Positions 57,547 through 64,000 of a DNA stretch of 64,000 bases are shown here, one piece after another. How positions within the stretch are numbered: the stretch's first letter is position 1; each line of letters starts with the position of its first letter. The position numbers and the translations under genes are program-made. The stretch is from Eutreptiella sp. 'Long Island Sound 2002' (Eukaryota > Euglenozoa > Euglenophyceae > Eutreptiales > Eutreptiaceae), in contig OZ038384.1 in NCBI GenBank assembly GCA_964036045.1, forward strand, positions 99,736,871-99,800,870. Direction: 5' to 3'. A model generated the notes under the pieces. The model saw only the letters and a program-made list of their open reading frames with translations. It ran no database searches and was not told the origin of the DNA.

Positions 57547-57647
57547 ACTTTCTGAGTGTCTATTTTTTTTCCGTATATACTTGCTCCTTCGTAGGCAGCT
57601 TTGGTGCTTTCAGCGCCACTTTGTGGGGGCCAATGGGCCAATCTCCT
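57547..57647 (+). ncRNA. Spliced-leader RNA gene, type 2 (unit 4)
   Basis: As at 34192, with leader ACTTTCTGAGTGTCTA, eight T, CC and donor GTATAT. One base differs in the intron part: CACTTTGTGGGGGCC for CACTTTGTGGAGGCC. This changes an A in the stem base of the terminal hairpin to G; a G-U pair could still form there. Confidence 0.9.
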
Positions 57648-57763
57648 TCCAAAACCAAAGCGCTTCCCACCTGGCATGTACGTGTGAACCATTTTCTGGT
57701 TGATAAAGCTGAGGCGCACAAAAAACCTCAATTGATGAGGCATGGATTGCAAGTAGAAAGCTT

Positions 57764-60700
57764 TATCCCCTCGCGTGAGGGGATAATTTTAAATTATTCC
57801 CTCGCTTTAGGGTAAAGATAGGGTTAGGGTTAGAAATTCTCCCTTGATGCGAAAGGAGATTATGAAAACATTGTATGATGTGACGGGATAGTTTTAAATT
57901 ATCCCCTCGCGCGAGGGGATAATTTTAAATTATCCCCTCGCTTTGGGGTAAAGGGTTAGGGTTAGGGTTGGAAATTCTCCCTTGACGCTAAAGGAGATTA
58001 TGAAAACGTTGTATGATGTGAGGGGATAGTTTTAAATTATCCCCTCGCGTGAGGGGATACTTTTAAATTATCCCCTCGCGCGAGGGGATACTTTTAAATT
58101 ATCCCCTCGCTTTAGGGTAAAGATAGGGTTACGGTTGGAAATTCTCCCTTGATGCGAAACGAGAATATGAAAATGTTGTATGATGTGAGGGGATAATTTT
58201 AAATTATCCCATCACGCGAGGGGATAATTTTAAATTATCCCCTCGCTTTGGGGTAAAGATAGGGTTAGGGTTGGAAATTCTCCCTGGACGCGAAAGGAGA
58301 TTATGAAAACGTTGTATGATGTGAGGGGATAGTTTTAAATTATCCCCTCGCGTGAGGGGATAGTTTTAAATTATCCCCTCGCGCGAGGGGATACTTTTAA
58401 ATTATCCCCTCGCTTTAGGGTAAAGATAGGGTTACGGTTGGAAATTCTCCCTTGATGCGAAAGGAGATTATGAAAACATTGTATGATGTGAGGGGATAGT
58501 TTTAAATTATCCCTTCGCGCGAGGGGATAATTTTAAATTATCCCCTCGCTTTGGGGTAAAGGGTTAGCGTTAGGGTTGGAAATTCTCCCTTGATGCGAAA
58601 GGAGATTATGAAAACGTTGTATGATGTGAGGGGATAGTTTTAAATTATCCCCTCGCGTGAGGGGATACTTTTAAATTATCCCCTCGCGCGAGGGGATACT
58701 TTTAAATTATCCCCTCGCTTTAGGGTAAAGATAGGGTTAGGGGTAGAAATTCTCCCTTGATGCGAAAGGAGATTATGAAAACATTGTATGATGTGAGGGG
58801 ATAGTTTTAAATTATCCCCTCGCGCGAGGGGATAATTTTAAATTATCCCCTCGCTTTGGGGTAAAGATAGGGTTAGGGTTGGAAATTCTCCCTTGACGCG
58901 AAAGGAGATTATGAAAACGTTGTATGATGTGAGGGGATAGTTTTAAATTATCCCCTCGCGTGAGGGGATACTTTTAAATTATCCCCTCGCGCGAGGGGAT
59001 ACTTTTAAAGTATACCCTCGCTTTAGGGTAAAGATAGGGTTACGGTTGGAAATTCTCCCTTGATGCGAAACGAGAATATGAAAATGTTGTATGATGTGAG
59101 GGGATAATTTTAAATTATCCCATCACGCGAGGGGATAATTTTAAATTATCCCCTCGCTTTGGGGTAAAGATAGGGTTAGGGTTGGAAATTCTCCCTTGAT
59201 GCGAAAGGAGATTATGAAAACGTTGTATGATGTGAGGGGATAGTTTTAAATTATCCCCTCGCGTGAGGGGATAGTTTTAAATTATCCCCTCGCGCGAGGG
59301 GATACTTTTAAATTATCCCCTCGCTTTAGGGTAAAGATAGGGTTACGGTTGGAAATTCTCCCTTGATGCGAAAGGAGATTATGAAAACATTGTATGATGT
59401 GAGGGGATAGTTTTAAATTATCCCCTCGCGCGAGCGGCTAATTTTAAATTATCCCCTCGCGCGAGGGGATAATTTTAAATTATCCCCTCGCTTTGGGGTA
59501 AAGGGTTAGGGTTAGGGTTGGAAATTCTCCCTTGACGCGAAAGGAGATTATGAAAACGTTGTATGATGTGAGGGGATAGTTTTAAATTATCCCCTCGCGT
59601 GAGGGGATACTTTTAAATTATCCCCTCGCGCGAGGGGATACTTTTAAATTATCCCCTCGCTTTAGGGTAAAGCTAGGGTTACGGTTGGAAATTCTCCCTT
59701 GATGCGAAAGGAGATTATGAAAATGTTGTATGATGTGAGGGGATAATTTTAAATTATCCCATCACGCGAGGGGATAATTTTAAATTATCCCCTCGCTTTG
59801 GGGTAAAGATAGGGTTAGGGTTGGAAATTATCCCTTGACGCGAAAGGAGATTATGAAAACGTTGTACGATGTGAGGGGATAGTTTTAAATTATCCCCTCG
59901 CGTGAGGGGATAGTTTTAAATTATCCCCTCGCGCGAGGGGATACTTTTAAATTATCCCCTCGCTTTAGGGTAAAGATAGCGTTACGGTTGGAAATTCTCC
60001 CTTGATGCGAAAGGAGATTATGAAAACATTGTATGATGTGAGGGGATAGTTTTAAATTATCCCCTCGCGCGAGGGGATAATTTTAAATTATCCCCTCGCT
60101 TTGGGGTAAAGGGTTAGGGTTAGGGTTGGAAATTCTCCCTTGACGCGAAAGGAGATTATGAAAACGTTGTATGATGTGAGGGGATAGTTTTAAATTATCC
60201 CGTCGCGTGATGGATTGTTTTAAATTATAGCCTCGCGCGAGGGGATACTTTTAAATTATCCCCTCGCTTTAGGGCAAAGCTAGGGTTACGGTTGGAAATT
60301 CTCCCTTGATGCGAAAGGAGATTATGAAAATGTTGTATGATGTGAGGGGATAATTTTAAATTATCCCATCACGCGAGGGGATAATTTTAAATTATCCCCT
60401 CGCTTTGGGGTAAAGATAGGGTTAGGGTTGGAAATTCTCCCTTGACGCGAAAGGAGATTATGAAAACGTTGTATGATGTGAGGGGATAGTTTTAAATTAT
60501 CCCCTCGCGTGAGGGGATAGTTTTAAATTATTGCCTCGCGCGAGGGGATACTTTTAAATTATCCCCTCGCTTTAGGGTAAAGATAGGGTTAGGGGTAGAA
60601 ATTCTCCCTTGATGCGAAAGGAGATTATGAAAATGTTGTATGATGTGAGGGGATAGTTTTAAATTATCCCCTCGCGCGAGGGGATAATTTTAAATTATCT

Positions 60701-61469
60701 GCTCGCTTTGGGGTAAAGATAGGGTAAGGGTTGGAAATTCTCCCTTGACGCGAAAGGAGATTATGAAAACGTTGTATGATGTGAGGGGATAGTTTTAAAT
60801 TATCCCCTCGCGTGAGGGGATACTTTTAAATTATCCCTTGCGCGAGGGGATACTTTTAAATTATCCCCTCGCTTTAGGGTAAAGATAGGGTTACGGTTGG
60901 AAATTCTCCCTTGATACGAAACGAGAATATGAAAATGTAGTATGATGTGAGGGGATAATTTTAAATTATCCCATCACGCGAGGGGATAATTTTAAATTAT
61001 CCCCTCGCTTTGGGGTAAAGATAGGGTTAGGGTTGGAAATCCTCCCTTGACGCGAAAGGAGATTATGAAAACGTTGTATGATGTGAGGGGATAGTTTTAA
61101 ATTATCCCCTCGCGTGAGGGGATAGTTTTAAATTATCCCCTCGCGCGAGGGGATACTTTTAAATTATCCCCTCGCTTTAGGGTAAAGATAGGGTTACGGT
61201 TGGAAATTCTCCCTTGATGCGAAAGGAGATTATGAAAACATTGTATGATGTGAGGGGATAGTTTTAAATTATCCCCTCGCGCGAGGGGATAATTTCAAAT
61301 TATCCCCTCGATTTGGGGTAAAGGGTTAGGGTTAGGGTTGGAAATTCTCCCTTGACGCGAAAGGAGATTATGAAAACGTAGTATGATGTGAGGGGATAGG
61401 TTTAAATTTTCCCCTCGCGTGAGGGGATGATTTTAAATTATTCCCTCGCTTTGGGGTAAAGATAGGGTT
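57764..61469. repeat. TATCCCC palindromic satellite (unit 4, 3.7 kb)
   Basis: Same satellite, about 440 bp shorter than in units 2 and 3 (close to 304 + 137). The last repeat before the boundary at 61470 also lacks one palindromic module. Confidence 0.96.
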
Positions 61470-62668
61470 AGCTATATTATCTCTAACCCATCGTGTGAGG
61501 GGATAATTTTAAATTATCCCCTCGCGCGAGAGGATAATTATGCAAAAGTGTTTGACCCCTCTTGGACCCTTTTGCGATCCTGAAATGCCCCAATGTCAAG
61601 CCCTCTTCGAATTTTTGGAGGCTTGGGGGGGGGGACAATGGGTAACCGGAGAGTGTTGAGGGGACTGGGACTGAGTATTTGAAACCAAAATGCAGCACGT
61701 GCACTGCTTTATGATCATTTACTTCAGCCTGAAACCTTGAGCCCGAATAAGTGGACCCCCCCCCATTTCCCCGGGTTCCATAGTGACAATGAGAGTTGGA
61801 GTGTCCGTTGCTGCACCGCTACGATGTTCACCCCCTGCGTGTGATAGGACACTGTGCGCCACTCAAAGGATGGGCCTTGCTCCAACGTCCTTTGAAAGGG
61901 GTGGGCCTTTCAGCATTTCAAAGGGGGGGGTGCTTTTACGGCAAGGGGAGGGGGGGGGCTTTTGGGGCGGGATGGCATCCTTTGGCACCGTGTATTTTGA
62001 ACCGCAGCTTGGTGCTTTTCATTTGCTTTGATGTGTACAAGGACGGTGGGCCAAAACCAATGATTCGAGGGTAAAATCCAAGGACCGCAAGTTAAAATGC
62101 AGGCAGCGAAGGGTAAATGCAAAACGTCTATGGGTAAACCCCTAGGACCAAAAGGTAGAACCCAAGGACCAAAGGGTAACATCCAAAGACAAGAGGGTTT
62201 CTTCCCTTTTGATACAATGCCCAAAGTCACACACTGAAATGGTCCTTTGAAAGGGGTGGGCCTTTGTCCAAAAGCATTCCAAAAGAGCAAAATCCTTTCA
62301 AACGGGTGCGGTTTGCTCCAACTACTCTTGAAAAGGGTGGGCCTTGCTCCAAAATTCGGTAAAAAGGGGTTGGTCCTCGCCCCATAGCCTTCAAATGGGT
62401 GTGCCTTGTTCCCAACACCTTTTCAAAGGCTGGGCCTTGCTCCAAAGTTTTTTGAAATTTGTGGGCCTTGGTCCGAAAGCATTTCAAAAGAGTAAAATCC
62501 TTTCAAACGGGTGCGGTTTGCTCCAGTTACTCTTGAAAAGGGTGGGCCTTGCTCCAAAATTCGGTAAAATGGGTCGGTCTTGGTCCCAGAATGCAAAAAT
62601 ATGAGACGAAGGCGTCTAAACACAGAAATGTTGAATATTGAAGCTCGTTTTGTTTTTGATTGATGGTT
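61470..62668. repeat. Macro-repeat head block (unit 5)
   Basis: Copy of 16741-17939. Confidence 0.9.
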
Positions 62669-62944
62669 GCAAGATCCATAGACCTGGTCTATAGACGATT
62701 TCATGGTCTATAGACCTGGTCTATAGACCTGGTTTATAGACCTGGTCTATAGACAGTCAGTCCACCATCCAGAGACTTGGTCCAAAGACCAGATTCTATT
62801 GGATCTATAGACGAGCTGGATGCATACTGTGGATCCTTTCAAATGAGCGTTCCATTGTCTATGGACCTGGTCCATAGGCGGTTGTATGATCTATAGACGT
62901 GGTCTATAGACCGTTTCATTGGTCTATAGCCCTAGTTTATAGAC
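62669..62944. repeat. GGTCTATAGACC block (unit 5)
   Basis: Copy of the unit 1 block. Confidence 0.9.
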
Positions 62945-63513
62945 CGCTTTGGGCCACCCCCCGCTTGGGTTGGTTTCCCAACGGCTACGTTTTCTAGGGT
63001 GTTCATGGCTTTTTTGCACTCCCGGCACCTTCCTCTAGAGACTAGTGTCGCTTTCACGCCCTTCGCTTTAGGGTAAAGATAGGGTTAGGGTTAGAATTTC
63101 TCCGAGCTGCATTAATGTCCGGCGCTCGCCAATAAAATCGGGGTAAAAATTGGGTATGTTTTTCGCCACACAAGGAGGCTGCTGGTTATACTTTGCACTG
63201 CACCACTGCCTCCTACCACCTTCACGCTGCTTTTCACTTCACAAATGCCTTCGTCTGTATCAGTACATCATTTTTCAACCCAACGTAGCTCATCCGGCAT
63301 GCTCACTTTGTTTTTCCTAGTTTCAGCAAAGTGGTAATAAAAAAAGCAACTTTAGAAGTTTCTTATCAGAATTAAGCAGAAATACTTTCACATACTTAGG
63401 GTCGGTAGCAAAATGATTGGGCGCGGTACTTTGTGGTATCCCATCACCTGCCTCAAAAGGTCAAGCGGTTCGCAAAACACATAAGTACCCACTTTTTGCA
63501 GTCGTACTCTTGA
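62945..63513. other. Linker and E block (unit 5)
   Basis: Near-identical to 18216-18784; no gene recognised. Confidence 0.6.
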
Positions 63514-63641
63514 GATCATTTCAGGATATGGGTGACTCGGTAGGATCTGCCCGTTCCTAGACAGGCAGATCCAACCGAGTCTGGTTAGGAACGGGCAGAG
63601 CCTACCGAGTCAGTAATAGTCACCCATATCCTAAAATGAGC
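63514..63641. repeat. Foldback element (unit 5, upstream of type-1 SL)
   Basis: Complete 128-bp copy. Confidence 0.85.
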
Positions 63642-63847
63642 TATTGACACAGTAACCGCCCCCTATTTCGGGGTCGCTGAGTCCAAAACGTCACTCATTT
63701 TGCGAATCCGAGACGGTGGCGTCGAGCTATGGGGGAGGGGGGTCCTAACGAGCGGTTGGGGGTCCGAAAACCCCGCTTGCGAACATGCGTTGGCGTGAAG
63801 GCGTCGCCTGGCACACCTTATGCCACACACACGCTGCACACGGGTAC

Positions 63848-63948
63848 ACACTCTGAGTGTCTATTTTTTTTCGGTATCTACTCGCTCCTTACTAGGCAGC
63901 TTTGGTGCTTTCAGCGCCACTTTGTGGAGGCCAATGGGCCAATCTCCT
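63848..63948 (+). ncRNA. Spliced-leader RNA gene, type 1 (unit 5)
   Basis: Complete type-1 gene, identical by eye to the other four, with the ACACTCTGAG leader start, CG|GTATCT donor, internal hairpin, CACTTTGTGG and terminal hairpin. Confidence 0.88.
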
Positions 63949-64000
63949 CCAAAACCAAAGTCCTTTCCACCTGGAATCCCGTTCATAGGCTCATGCTTAG

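Larger units (their letters stand above)
49426..61469. repeat. Macro-repeat unit 4 (12044 bp)
   Basis: Same head as unit 3 (offset 10869). It contains an extra TTGTCCG fragment, a second A' block and a second GGTCTATAGACC block before the J-domain/5S module. Confidence 0.95.
61470..64000. repeat. Macro-repeat unit 5 (partial, cut by window end)
   Basis: Matches the first 2531 bp of unit 4 (offset 12044) with a few substitutions (for example CGATGTTCACC for CGATGCCCACC near 61820). The window ends in the flank downstream of the type-1 SL gene, so the array continues beyond it. Confidence 0.95.

Overview
The window is nuclear DNA from a euglenid, most likely Euglena or a close relative. Three signals support this. 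(1) Nine genes for a spliced-leader (SL) RNA carry an exon matching or nearly matching the Euglena leader (ACTTTCTGAGTGTCTA, eight T, CG) followed by a GT donor. (2) Three complete 119-nt 5S rRNA genes look, from memory, very like the Euglena 5S rRNA. (3) 5S and SL RNA genes sit next to each other, an arrangement known in Euglena gracilis. TTAGGG telomere-type repeats, inside and between blocks, fit Euglenozoa and suggest a subtelomeric or heterochromatic region. The species call rests on memory, not on a search.

The rest is almost entirely repeats; no complete protein-coding gene can be supported. Bases 1-2813 are a 21-bp pyrimidine-rich minisatellite. Bases 3244-4650 are rich in the 12-bp palindrome GGTCTATAGACC, which also builds a regular 199-bp satellite (4708-7331) that ends in twelve telomere-type repeats. 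A 2.34-kb segment then occurs twice (7405-9746 and 13228-15569). Each copy holds the same frameshifted gene remnant with features of a 2-oxoglutarate/Fe(II) oxygenase. Between the copies lie an 11-bp GCGTCAGGATG minisatellite and a satellite built on TTGTCCG(A/T)CGGACAA.

From 16741 to the end there is a tandem macro-repeat: four full units of 8665, 13151, 10869 and 12044 bp and the first 2.5 kb of a fifth. The common order is: head block, GGTCTATAGACC block, 128-bp foldback element, type-1 SL RNA gene, TTGTCCG satellite, A' block, type-2 SL RNA gene, then a 3.7-4.1 kb satellite built on a TATCCCCTCGC inverted repeat. Units 2, 3 and 4 also carry a module with a truncated DnaJ J-domain fragment (minus strand) and a 5S rRNA gene exactly 491 bp upstream of the type-2 SL gene.

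The functional content is therefore an SL RNA/5S rRNA locus. SL RNA donates the capped leader that is trans-spliced to mRNAs; 5S rRNA goes to the large ribosomal subunit. The genes are dispersed among palindromic satellites whose copy number differs between units in whole modules, as expected from unequal exchange or similar recombination.
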